A DNA stretch of 32,500 nucleotides, from the NCBI GenBank assembly GCA_963575745.1, contig CAUYUJ010009757.1, positions 1 through 32,500 on the forward strand. Reading direction: 5' to 3'. Positions 1-8,637 of the stretch are shown here, piece after piece. The translations under genes and the position numbers were made by a program. Under the pieces are notes generated by a model, which made no database searches, was not told where the DNA came from, and saw only the letters and a list, made by a program, of their open reading frames with translations. This stretch comes from Prorocentrum cordatum. Taxonomy: Eukaryota; Sar; Dinophyceae; Prorocentrales; Prorocentraceae. Position 1 is the first letter of the stretch. Each line of letters begins with the position of its first letter.

Positions 1-340
1 CTTCCTCCCTCCTCCCTCCTCCCTCCTCCCTCCTCCCTCCTCTTCCTCCTTCTCCTCACTCCTCTCTCCTCTTCCTCCTCCCTCCCTCCTCCCCGTCTTC
101 CTCCTCCTCCCTCCTCCGCCGGCGGCGCGCGCGGGTCTCTCGCGCGGCCGGAGCTCTGTAGTCGGGAACCGGCGCAACCCCCCCTCCCTTGGTGCGGCCC
201 ACCGCTCGGCGTCGAACCGTCCCCGAAGAGGAAAGGGTACGCCGGCCGGGGCATATACCTCGTATGCCCGGGACCAGGACGGCGGATGAGAGGATGGCGT
301 AGTCCTCCAGCTCCTCCTCCTCCCCCTCCTCTTCCACCTC
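1..340. repeat. Pyrimidine-rich CCTCC/CCTCTT tract
   Basis: The + strand is a run of CCTCC, CTCCT and CTTCCTCC words at both edges (about 1-120 and 305-345), with a more mixed GC-rich stretch between. Translations are strings of Glu, Arg and Ser and show no domain. I read this as low-complexity spacer. Confidence 0.8.
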
Positions 341-861
341 CTCCGCTGTGCTCTAGGTTGGCACTGCTTGGCGCCACTTAGCATTGCACGGCATTGCTCG
401 GCTGCGCGGGCAACCTCGGACAACCCTAGGCAACGCCAAGGGCGAAAGACCCCGCACCCGGGCAAGAGCCCCCTGAGGCAGAGCCTCATCGGGGAACTGG
501 CGAAACCGACGGGGAGACTGCTTAGAGGCCTCGTGGATGGGGTCCAAGCAGGTGGGGTCGGAGGATCGCGCCACATCGCCAATGCATCGCCGACGCATCG
601 GCGATTCATCGCCGATGTATCGGCGACGTCGGCGGCGTATCGGCGACGTCGAGGCGAAGCAAATCGGGCCCCACATTGACCCGCAACTGCGATGCATCGG
701 CGATGTGGCACAATCCTCCGATCCCATCTACTCCGAAACAATCTAGGAGGCCTGGGCTGCTGCACTAGAACACTGCGAATGCCATGTCCCCCATCCTTGG
801 GGCGCGACGCGCGGCGCGGGCGGCGCCGGACCCAGAGATCCGATGCCTGTTTTCCATACGC

Positions 862-862
<1 letters not shown>
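341..862. other. No gene seen; spacer around the inverted repeat
   Basis: Apart from the inverted repeat at 554-725 I see only short CACTTGGCGC and CATTGC-type duplications near 360-420 and GC-rich unique sequence. Short open frames here have no recognisable domain. Confidence 0.5.
554..725. repeat. Large imperfect inverted repeat, cruciform-capable
   Basis: Arms 554-590 and 689-725 are inverted copies matching at 33 of 37 positions; all four differences are transitions. The 98-bp interior is itself made of small palindromes of the form ATCGCCGATnnATCGGCGAT and of GACGTC. A transcript of either strand could fold into a long branched hairpin. No protein family is recognisable in the overlapping open frames, which are mirror images of each other because of the symmetry. 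Confidence 0.75.
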
Positions 863-915
<53 letters not shown>

Positions 916-942
916 ACTTATATATATATATATAATAATATA
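863..942. repeat. (TA)n microsatellite
   Basis: A nearly pure TA tract to about 909 is followed by interrupted TA runs. The flank ATAAGAGTGAGGGGG reappears inverted beside another TA tract near 4753-4768. Confidence 0.9.
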
Positions 943-1015
943 AGAGTGAGGGGGCCGAACGGTCATCACTGTCCCTGGGCGCGTGGCTGAAGTGGAATTC
1001 CGCGGTGCGGATTCT

Positions 1016-1017
1016 CG

Positions 1018-1055
<38 letters not shown>

Positions 1056-1057
1056 GA
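1016..1057. repeat. (GTT)n microsatellite
   Basis: Uninterrupted GTT triplets, followed by a short palindrome-like ATTCTTCTAAAGAAT. Confidence 0.9.
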
Positions 1058-1129
1058 ACATTATTCTTCTAAAGAATAATTATTGTTGGGCCCCTGGTGC
1101 ACGCCCCCCCGCCGCGCCTAGGCCGCAGC

Positions 1130-1600
1130 CACGTTTTCATCATTTTCGTGAGGAAGCCTCAGGCAAAACGATGTGATCCAGATCCGGTTGTTTTGTTGAC
1201 GCCCGTTTTCCCTTGCAAAAAACACTATAAAATGACATTTCTTGTTCTAACATAACCAAACTTCAAGAATCCCTTGCAAAAAATAAGGTAAAGTGGACAT
1301 TCGCGCGCGCAAGACGAAATCCTTCCAAAACCTTAGTTTTCGTAGCGATTTTAACATAAAAACATCAAAACACCAATGGTTTTTCAAAAAAAATGTCAAA
1401 AATTCATCCCGCGCGCTCTTGCGGATTCGTAGGAAACCCAACACTTTTTAACATTTCTGTCAAACGGGCTTTTGCGAGCAACTTTTTCGAACTTCTGCAA
1501 CAACGGTTGCGCACCTGCCAGGGCCATCATCCCTGTCAAATAATACCATGCGGGACACATTCGTTTTTTCTTCGCGCGCGCACGCCGTCGTCGTCGGCCG
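1130..1600. other. AT-richer island with CGCGCG blocks, no gene
   Basis: This stretch is clearly lower in GC than its surroundings, with A and T homopolymer runs and scattered CGCGCGCG words. One segment, GAAATCCTTCC near 1317, matches the start of the long repeat found at 22.6 kb and 24.5 kb, so it may be a diverged member of that family. No protein domain is recognisable. Confidence 0.45.
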
Positions 1601-1810
1601 CGGGGCCCTGAATGGTAGCCACGGTCGTCCGCGTGCTACGAAGTGAAGTGTCCGAACGTCATAGGGCGGGAAGCTGGGTGTGGGTGGTGGCGAAGAGTCG
1701 TTTGGAAATTTGGTAGAGCTTGAACCGGCCCCCCCACAAAGGGGGGGTATTGCCCGCCTCCTACGAAAACCCTGGCACTGGTGAGAACGGAGTGTCCCCA
1801 CGTGCTAGTA

Positions 1811-1899
1811 ATTGTTATTGTTGTTGTTGTTGTTGTTGTTGCTGTCGTTGTTGTTCGTTGTTGTTGTTTGTTGTTGTTTGTTGTTGTTTGTTGTCGTCG
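1811..1899. repeat. (TTG)n microsatellite with interruptions
   Basis: TTG triplets with GTC and TTTG interruptions. It runs directly into the CGACCCACCC minisatellite. Confidence 0.9.
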
Positions 1900-2165
1900 T
1901 CCCACCCGCAACCCGCCCCGCGACCCACCCCGCGACCCACCCCGCGACCCACCCCGCGACCCACCCCGCGACCCACCCACCCGCGACCCACCCGCGACCC
2001 ACCCGCGACCCACCCCGCGACCCACCCCGCGACCCACCCCGCGACCCGCCCGCGGCCCACCCCGCGACCCACCCGCGACCCACCCGCGACCCACCCGCGA
2101 CCCACCCGCGTCCCACCCGCAACCTACCCCGCGACCCACCCGCGACCCACCCGCGACCCAAACCG
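1900..2165. repeat. CGACCCACCC minisatellite
   Basis: About 20 units of 10 to 12 bases built on CGACCCACCC or CGACCCACCCCG. Because unit lengths mix, the reading frame is not consistently held. The Pro-Ala-Thr-His and Gly-Arg-Gly-Val peptides it predicts are therefore probably not real proteins. Confidence 0.85.
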
Positions 2166-2585
2166 CGTTCAAGGTACAAACCATAATTTTCGGCGCCTGT
2201 TTTTTTGTTGTTTCCTTCCAGGCGGAGAGCCCGCGACCCACCCCGTGACCAACTCGCGACCAACCCGCGACCCAAACCACGTTCAGGGTACAAACCACAT
2301 TTTTCGGCGCCTGCGGCGGGCATCCTTTGCATTCGTTTCAGGTGGAGAGCCCGCGGCCCACCTGCGACCACGTTCGGGGTACAAACCACATTGTTCGGCG
2401 CCTGCGGCGGGCATCTTTTGCATTCGTTCCCGGTGGAGAACCCGCGGCCCACCCGTGACCCAAACCGCGTTCAGTGTACAAACTAATTTTTGGGGCGCCT
2501 GCGGCGGGCTGCTTTTGCATTCCTTCCTGGTGGACGTGGAGAGCCCGCGACCCACCCGCGACCTAAACCACGTTTACTGAACAAA
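2160..2585. repeat. Tandem repeat of about 95-115 bp, roughly 4.5 copies
   Basis: Units begin near AAACCRCGTTCAGGGTAC (2160, 2275, 2370, 2463 and a partial at 2571). They continue through CGGCGCCTGCGGCGGGC and TTTTGCATTCGTT to a GGTGGAGAGCCCGCG segment that resembles the upstream minisatellite. Copies differ by substitutions and small indels. Confidence 0.8.
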
Positions 2586-2612
2586 CCAACGCCGCACAAG
2601 CGCGGCGGCGGA

Positions 2613-2660
2613 TTTTAGCATGCCGTCTGAGCCCGCAAGGACCTCTTCAAGCCCCGCGAA
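2613..2660 (+). repeat. 48-bp direct repeat, left copy
   Basis: Identical over all 48 bases to 4143-4190, at an offset of exactly 1530 bp. The block starts TTTTAGCATGCCGTCTGAGC. It bounds the CCAAGA/GGCCC region on the left. Confidence 0.9.
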
Positions 2661-3850
2661 GGGCTCCGAACCGACATCCTCTTGGAGTCGCCCCCAGAGG
2701 GCTCCAAGACGGCCCACGGAGGGCCCCAAGAGACCCCAAATGGCCCCCAGGGGGCCCCCAAGACGGCCCACGGAGAGCCCCAAGACGGCCCACGGAGACC
2801 CCAAGACGGCCCAGGCTGCCCTCAAGACGGCCTCCGACCTGCTGGGACCGTCCTGCCTCCACTGGTGACGGGAAGCGCCTCCGGCGTGTACCGTTGGTTC
2901 TGGGGAATTAAGCAAAAGCTCTCCACACCAAGGCTCCCAAGAGCGACCGGTGACGTGACAAGCTCGTGACATCAAGGCTCCGACGAGCGAACGGTGACGT
3001 GAACAATTCTCGACACCAGGGCTCCCAGAGCGAGCGGCAACGTCAAGAGAACGCCAAGACAGCCCAAGAGAGCCCCCACAGACCCTCGAGAGACGCCTGA
3101 GTCCAAGAGGGTCACAGAAGCCTCCAAGAGGCTCCCGAAATGCTCCCCACGGGCCCCAATCAGGCCCCCAGAGCCCCACGACAGTCCAGGATAACGCCAA
3201 GACAGTCCAAGATAACGCCAAGACGTCGACGTCGTGTTCGAATCGCTCTTGGAGTGTTTTCCAACGGCCCAAGGGAGGCCCAAAAGACGCCCCGGAGAGC
3301 CCCAGGAACGCCCAAGTCGGGAGCCTTGAGACGGGGGTCAATGCAAACAGGGGTCAGCCAGGGCGCCAGATCCTGCAGGATCCTGCGAAGACCCCTCTGG
3401 CTGACCCGGGTTAGCGAGCCGCTCGTGGCCGCGAGGCTGCCGCGCGTATTGGCTGACCTGGGTTTGCGAAGATTTGCGTTGCAGTTTTTTTTTTCCTGCA
3501 TTGCAGTTTTTGGCTTCCTGCTGACCCGGGTCTGGATTGACCCGGGTCAGAAGATCGCCGACCAAGAGCGCCCCAAGAAGACCCCCAGAGACCCCCAAGA
3601 GCGCTCTAGGAGCCACCCGCACAGCTCACGAGAACCCCAAGACGGCCCAAGAAGGGCCAAGAAGGCCCCAAGAGACTCCCGGGAGCGCCCCAGGAGGCCC
3701 CCAGCGCCGAGACGGCCTAAGAAAGCTCCCACGGAACCCCACGACGCGCCCAGACAGCCCAAGAAGACCCCAGAAGCCCATAAGAGGACCCAAGGGGCCC
3801 CCAAGAAGCCCCCAACAGGCCCCAAGAGAACCCCGCGCGGCGCCAGGAGC
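2660..3850 (+). repeat. CCAAGA/GGCCC short-unit arrays
   Basis: Two stretches (about 2690-3175 and 3560-3850) consist of loosely repeated 8- to 14-base words such as CCAAGACGGCCC, CCAAGAGGCCCC and AGAGCCCC. Between them lie 18-base ATAACGCCAAGACAGTCC repeats (3185-3225) and a stretch with repeated TGACCCGGGT palindromes (about 3400-3550). The predicted Pro-Arg-rich proteins have no domain and look like by-products of the repeat. Confidence 0.75.
2926..3055 (+). repeat. Three copies of a 43-bp repeat
   Basis: Units start ACACCAAGGCTCCCAAGAGC, ACATCAAGGCTCCGACGAGC and ACACCAGGGCTCCCAGAGCG near 2926, 2968 and 3012. Each is followed by a GGTGACGTGA-like segment. Confidence 0.7.
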
Positions 3851-3884
3851 AACGTCTTTCTCCAATTGCCTCGTACTGTCCTCT

Positions 3885-3928
<44 letters not shown>
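3885..3928. repeat. (GTC)n microsatellite
   Basis: Pure GTC triplets, continuing into a CTCGTCCTC-rich tract to about 4080. Confidence 0.9.
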
Positions 3929-3929
<1 letters not shown>

Positions 3930-4142
3930 CTCCGCATTCGTCCTCGTACTCGCCCTCGTTCTCTTCGTCATCGTCCTTGTGCTTCTCTTCCTCCTCGTTG
4001 TCCTCATGCTCCTCCGCGCTATCCTCACGTTCGCCACGTCGTCCTCGTCATCGACTCCTCGTTGTCCTCGCCTTCCTTTTATTCTTCGCCTAATACGCCC
4101 AATAGACTAAAGCGGCGCGCTTCCCGTTCTTGTCCGATCAGG

Positions 4143-4190
4143 TTTTAGCATGCCGTCTGAGCCCGCAAGGACCTCTTCAAGCCCCGCGAA
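4143..4190 (+). repeat. 48-bp direct repeat, right copy
   Basis: Exact partner of 2613-2660. Sequence beyond each copy differs, so the pair brackets the 1.5-kb repeat-rich interval rather than being part of a longer duplication. Confidence 0.9.
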
Positions 4191-4289
4191 TCCACACCAG
4201 CCCGTCCAGCAACTCTGCCCTGGCGAGTTGCCTTGATCAGAGAAGGCGGGGAGCATAAAGTGGAAAAAGGGATTGCGTTGCAGTTATCT

Positions 4290-4423
4290 TGGGGAAGGAG
4301 GGGGAGGCAGGAGGAGTAAACAGGGGACGAGGAGAACGCGGAATAAGAGAGGATGTAAGGAGAATGTGGAGAAAGAAAAGGAGGAGGAGCAGGAGGACGA
4401 CGAGGGGGAGGAGGGGGAGGAGG

Positions 4424-4461
<38 letters not shown>

Positions 4462-4690
4462 TGGAGGATGATGATGATGATGATGATGATGGACGACAAT
4501 GGGAGGACGATGATGGAGGCCGATGAGGGGGAGGACGACAATGGGAGGACGATGATGAAAGGACGAGGGGGGGAGAGGGAGGACGAGGAAGAAGAGGAGG
4601 AGGACGAGGTGGAGGAGGAGGATGACGATGACGATGAGGACGAGGACGAGGAAGAGGAGGAGGAGGAGGAGGAGGAGGAGAGCGCCATCG
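4290..4690. repeat. Purine-rich GAG/GAT/GAC triplet tract
   Basis: GGAGGAGGA runs surround a (GAT)n core at about 4426-4490 and GAC/GAG mixtures to 4682. The predicted proteins are poly-Asp/Met or poly-Ser/His depending on frame and are not credible genes. Confidence 0.85.
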
Positions 4691-4784
4691 ACAGGGAAGG
4701 TGGGGCCACGAGGTCCGCCGGCTCGACGACGCCCGCGTCGCCCGCGCCCGCCCCCTCACTCTTATCCGCAATTGCGGGGTGTTA

Positions 4785-4786
<2 letters not shown>

Positions 4787-4833
<47 letters not shown>

Positions 4834-4860
4834 CATACACATACACATACATACATACAT

Positions 4861-4910
<50 letters not shown>

Positions 4911-4960
4911 GTGTATACGTACAGATCTACACGTATACATACATATATATATAGATATCG
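4787..4960. repeat. TA/CATA/CA compound microsatellite
   Basis: (TA)n passes into (CATA)n, then (CA)n, then (TA)n again, with TATACGTA words at the right edge. Confidence 0.9.
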
Positions 4961-5080
4961 GAGGTTGGGGGGTGAGATCGCAGTGGAACGATAACCCCCA
5001 GGTGGGAACTCGTTTCGTTTCGTTCATGTCGTGCGTGCGGGCGAAGCAAAGCTGCGTGGGCGCGCGAGAGGAATGAACCC

Positions 5081-5830
5081 GCCGTTGCTAGGGCGAAGTC
5101 AAAACAAATGATTCTCCTCCGCCCGCCCGTCCGGCACTGGCTCGCGGTGTCCCGCGGTGTCCCGCGTTGTCCCGTAGTGTCCCGTGCTGCCCGCCGTTGC
5201 TAAGGCGAAACCAAGACAAATGATTTTCCCCCGCCCGCCCGTCAGGCTGTGGCTTGCGGTGTCCCGCGGTGTCCCGTGGTGTCCCATGGTGTCCGCCGTT
5301 GCTGGGGCGAAGTCGAGACACATGATTCTCCCCCGCCCGCCCGTCCGTCCGTCCGGCGGTGGCTCGCGGTGTCCTGCGGTGTCCCGTGGTGTCCCGTTGA
5401 GTGAGATCGATAGTGAGATCGACAGTGAGATCGATCCTGAAATCTATGTGGTGCCCCGAGGTGTCCCGTGGTGTCCCAAAAATTGAGATCGATAGTGAGA
5501 TCGACAGTTGTCCCGTGGTGTCCCGTGGTGTCCCGTGGTGTCTCGTGGTGTCCCGTTGAGTGAGATCGATCGTGAGATACATAAAGAGATTGATGTGGTG
5601 TCCCGAGGTGTTCCGTGGTGTCCCGTGGTGCCCTATGGTGTCCCGTAGAGTGAGATCGATAGTGAGATCGATAGTGAGACCGATCGTGAGATCGAGAGGT
5701 GTCCCGCGGTGTCCCGAAGTGTCTCATGGTGTCCCGTTGAATGAGATCGATAGTGAGATCGATCGTGAGATCGACAAATGTCCCGTGGTGTCCCGTTGAG
5801 TAAGATCGATAGTGAGATCGATTGAGTCAG
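5081..5830 (+). repeat. GTGTCCCGTG / TGAGATCGATAG minisatellite
   Basis: The left part (5081-5400) has three units of about 102-112 bp that start GCCGTTGCTAGGGCGAAGTC at 5081, 5193 and 5295. Each is followed by several GTGTCCCGCG decamers. The right part alternates blocks of GTGTCCCGTG decamers with blocks of the 12-mer TGAGATCGATAG. No protein family is recognisable. Confidence 0.85.
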
Positions 5831-5895
5831 ATGTTGGTTCCCCCCTCTCCCCCCCCCATAACCTCCTTATCACCCGAAGGGTAGTCGTATAGGTG

Positions 5896-5916
5896 TGTAT
5901 ATATATATATATATAC
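5896..5916. repeat. Short (TA)n tract
   Basis: TATATA run beside a GTGTGTAT edge. The sequence between this tract and 6070 shows no gene. Confidence 0.8.
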
Positions 5917-6070
5917 AAGTGGCACGTGTGTGCCCAGGCTCATACAAAAAGAAAACTGAAAAGGGCGTTTGGAGCAGGAAGACACCATGACGGCGGGATC
6001 GGAGATGGAGAAGGGGAAGCTGGCGCGGCGCCGCAAATGAGGAGGAGGAGGAGGAAGAGGATAGCTGCTG

Positions 6071-6660
6071 GGAGTGAAATGCAATAGCGGGGTCGCACTC
6101 GAGCACAAGTGGGGTTGCCACATCTTGCGATGTGTGTACCAGGGGCCCCCAGGAAACCTCAGGAGGCCCGACCAGGAAGCCGGAAGAGGCTCCAGATGGC
6201 TCGCCACAAGCATACGCACATATGGCACCAGTGATGCAAGATGGGCTGGCGGAGTGAGGGAAGCGATTAACAAGAGAAGTGTAAGCACCATTCCCACCAG
6301 GCGATTTGCTTCACTAGATGTGGAGTGAAATGCAATAGCGAGGTCGCGCTCGAGCGCAAGTGGGGTTGCCACACCTTGCGATGTGTGCACCAGGGGCCCC
6401 CAAAGAAGCCTCAGGAGGGCCGACCAGGAAGCCGGAAGAGAGTCCAGCTGGCTCGCCACAAGCACACGAACATATAGCACCAGTGATGCAAGATGGGCTG
6501 GCGGAGTGAGCGAAGCGATTAACAAGAGAAGTGTAAGCACCATTCCCACCAGCCGATTTGTTTCACTAGATGTGGAGTGAAGTGCAATAGCGAGGTCGCA
6601 CTCGAGCGCAAGTGGGGTTGCCACACCTTGCGATGTGTGTGCCAGGGGCTCCCAAAGAAG
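6071..6660 (+). repeat. 251-bp tandem repeat, about 2.4 copies
   Basis: Units start GGAGTGAAATGCAATAGC at 6071, 6322 and 6574, giving periods of 251 and 252 bp. Units one and two carry ATGGGCTGGCGGAGTGAG followed by AAGCGATT, ending at 6268 and 6520. This matches the right end of the MITE-like family at 23-28 kb, so each unit seems to contain a truncated end of that element. Confidence 0.85.
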
Positions 6661-6805
6661 CCTCAGGAGGCCCGACCAGGAGGCCCCTGGAGGCTCCAGG
6701 AGGCCCCAAGAGGCTCCAGGAGGCCGAAGGAGGCTCCAGGAGGCCACAAGAAGCTCCAGGAGGCCGCAGGAGGCCCCAGGAGGCCGCAGGAGGCCCCAGG
6801 AAACT
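6660..6805 (+). repeat. CAGGAGGCYCCAGGAGGC minisatellite
   Basis: Short 9- to 12-base units such as CCAGGAGGC, AGGCTCCAGG and AGGCCGCAGG. They grow out of the third copy of the 251-bp repeat at its CAGGAGGCCC segment. Confidence 0.8.
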
Positions 6806-7400
6806 CCATTTTGGGAGGATGTCTCAAGCGAAACCGCCATTCTCTGAGAATCGGGATCAAACTCATTGAAATTACAATGTGTTTTTGACGGTTTTATGTT
6901 GAAATGTTGAAATTCCTATGTGTTTTTGGACCCTGACGTCACGATCTGTGTGAGGGGTGCCGCCGATTTTCAGAATTTCGAGGACGTCCCTAGCGAAATG
7001 GCCAGAACAATCGCGGACGACGCGTACGCATTAATCGCCTCTGAGCTCTACTCCTTCGGAGAGGTGCGCATGATAATATATATATATATATAGTTATATA
7101 TATAGCCGGTTCTGGACACCCTGAACCCACAAACGTCTTCATCTCTTTGGAACGCATGTTTTACTTCCGCCGCCTTCCGCCGCCCTTTCGCCGGCTTCTG
7201 CCGGCGGAGGCGGCCTCGTCTTACTTCCGCCGACCTTCGCCGCCCTTCCGCCGCGGAATAGATGACAGTTCCTTCTGTCCTCGAAGACGAGGCCCTTCCT
7301 GGAACGCCCCATACAAGGCCCCCCCCCGAAATGTTCGACCCCTGCTCTGGGACATTTTTTTTGTTTTTGTTTGTTTGTTTGTTTATGTTTTATGTGTGTG

Positions 7401-7403
<3 letters not shown>
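6806..7403. other. No gene; spacer with TA tract and CTTCCGCC words
   Basis: The stretch holds a (TA)n tract at about 7074-7104 and a cluster of CTTCCGCCG words at 7165-7255; the latter recurs at 16060-16110 and 16845-16865. It also has a degenerate pair of segments around 6812 and 6977 sharing GAGGAYGTC..AGCGAAAY. I see no conserved coding sequence. Confidence 0.5.

Positions 7404-7433
<30 letters not shown>
7404..7433. repeat. (TA)n tract abutting the retroelement 3' end
   Basis: Thirty bases of pure AT alternation end one base before repeat B2. A matching TA tract adjoins the other end of the element at 13911-13953, so the element appears to sit inside a TA microsatellite. Confidence 0.85.
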
Positions 7434-7434
<1 letters not shown>

Positions 7435-7436
<2 letters not shown>

Positions 7437-7572
7437 AAACGCCCAGTCCATTTTCCGCCAGGCGTGCGAAGCGATGCTATCTCTGGTGTCGACAAGTCTT
7501 CCGACTTTGCAATCACAGATCACACAGACTCGAGCTCGAGGCAGCGCTTAACTTCAAAGCTAAGCGGGCACC
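7435..7572 (-). repeat. Split direct repeat B2 (element 3' end)
   Basis: Terminal copy of B, identical to B1. Identity stops at 7572 where the 60-bp unique linker to A2 begins, and at 7435 where host TA-rich DNA begins. Confidence 0.9.
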
Positions 7573-7632
7573 TGATCACTTGGTTCGTTCTGCAATTTAA
7601 AAAGGAGAGGGCGGCGGTGGGGCAGACGGTTG

Positions 7633-7707
7633 GCCAGGAAAAACTACGGATCGGTGTTGACGGCGTGTTTCGGTCTTCAGCATATCATTAATCAGCAAGC
7701 CTATACA
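7633..7707 (-). repeat. Split direct repeat A2
   Basis: Internal copy of A1. It is separated from B1 by only two bases (7708-7709), reproducing the junction expected in a circularised element. Confidence 0.9.
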
Positions 7708-7709
7708 AA

Positions 7710-7847
7710 TGAAACGCCCAGTCCATTTTCCGCCAGGCGTGCGAAGCGATGCTATCTCTGGTGTCGACAAGTCTTCCGACTTTGCAATCACAGATCACAC
7801 AGACTCGAGCTCGAGGCAGCGCTTAACTTCAAAGCTAAGCGGGCACC
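7710..7847 (-). repeat. Split direct repeat B1
   Basis: Identical to B2 (7435-7572) over 138 bp. It lies 46 bp downstream of the stop codon of the methyltransferase-containing frame. Both copies contain the palindrome CTCGAGCTCGAG and a small hairpin-like CGCTTA..TAAGCG. Confidence 0.9.
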
Positions 7848-7893
7848 AACTCTTTTTGCATAGAACGACTTCTCTCCAAAAACGCCACTGGCT

Positions 7894-8637
7894 TCAGCCG
7901 CACCAAATTGTCTGTGCTCGCTGAACTTTCTTTTCTGCAAGCGCCAGCTGGAAGCAACGGACGATGCTAGTGCACAAATCAACTGGGTAAGCTTCGGCCA
8001 AGAGCGTGTGAAAAATGCCGTCTGCATTTTTGCCCTGCAACTGATCATGAGGGCGGCCCGTGCGGGAGCAGATCCCGCGGGGGCCACGACAGAGGCGATG
8101 TAAAGGTTGGAGGTCCACATGATCGTATATGATGCGAGTGCGCTTTCGGCACGACTGGCCGAATTGACAAAAGTCTAACACGACAGAGCGGCATTTTCTT
8201 TGCAATCTCCTGAATTGAGACGTCAGCCAAATTCTAGACATGTGAGGATTCTCAATAGCTACTGGCACGCGCACGGCTTGGCACAAAGAAAATAGCGAGG
8301 CTGAACATTTCATGAGGGCGTTGCCGATCCTAACCTTCTCAGCGTCACGGGGCGCTAGGTCGGGCAACCCCATCACGTGCAGGTCACTTCGCAAGGGCGG
8401 AGGCCCTGGTCGAATGTCCCGTGCTCGGCTCCAGCTGTGGCAAGGGGTGCCCAGCCAGACGGCAGCAATCAGCCCGTTGTTGACCCAGCCTCGCACCAGG
8501 CGCTGCGCCCGCTGGCGAGTGAGGTCATACTCCTCTCCCCAGCGGATGTCCCACTCGAAAATAGCATAGCCCAGAGCGCGCTGCCGCCGTCGCCAGGCCC
8601 GGCTGAAGTTGCCGGAGCCGCTGAACACCTCGAGCGC
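7894..8637 (-). other. Cytosine-C5 methyltransferase-like domain
   Basis: Residues about 1203-1449 of the long frame. In order: EVFSGSGNFSRAW (motif I-like), FEWDI (motif II-like acidic), LGTPCHSWSRARD with C1268 (motif IV PC dipeptide), IENPHMS (1330-1336, motif VI ENV-like) and FGQSCRKRTR (1361-1370, motif VIII QxRxR-like). A late AYPVDLCTSIVR block could stand for motif X. The order and spacing match a compact C5-DNA methyltransferase fold. There is little room for a target-recognition domain between VIII and X. Similar tails occur, to my recollection, in dinoflagellate retroelements. The classical DIRS methyltransferase is instead an N6-adenine type, so this differs from the textbook element. 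Substrate and activity are inferred, not shown. Confidence 0.68.

Noticed and set aside
1636-2580. Open frames of 215-286 codons on both strands over the CGACCCACCC repeat
   Set aside because: Simultaneous openness on both strands is expected of this repeat. Products are Pro-Thr-His or Gly-Arg-Val strings, and unit lengths are not multiples of three.
3225-3255. tRNA T-loop-like GTTCGAATC
   Set aside because: The stem around it does not pair and no A box, anticodon arm or acceptor stem can be placed.
6806-6836. Possible dinoflagellate spliced-leader remnant (CCATTTTGG followed by CTCAAG)
   Set aside because: The two halves are separated by extra bases and the 5' part of the leader is missing; likely chance.
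7540-7595. 5S rRNA-like box A (AAGCTAAGCGGG) and ACTTGG in and beside repeat B2
   Set aside because: Spacing between the two boxes is too short, the ACTTGG part is outside the repeat, and no 5S stems can be formed.
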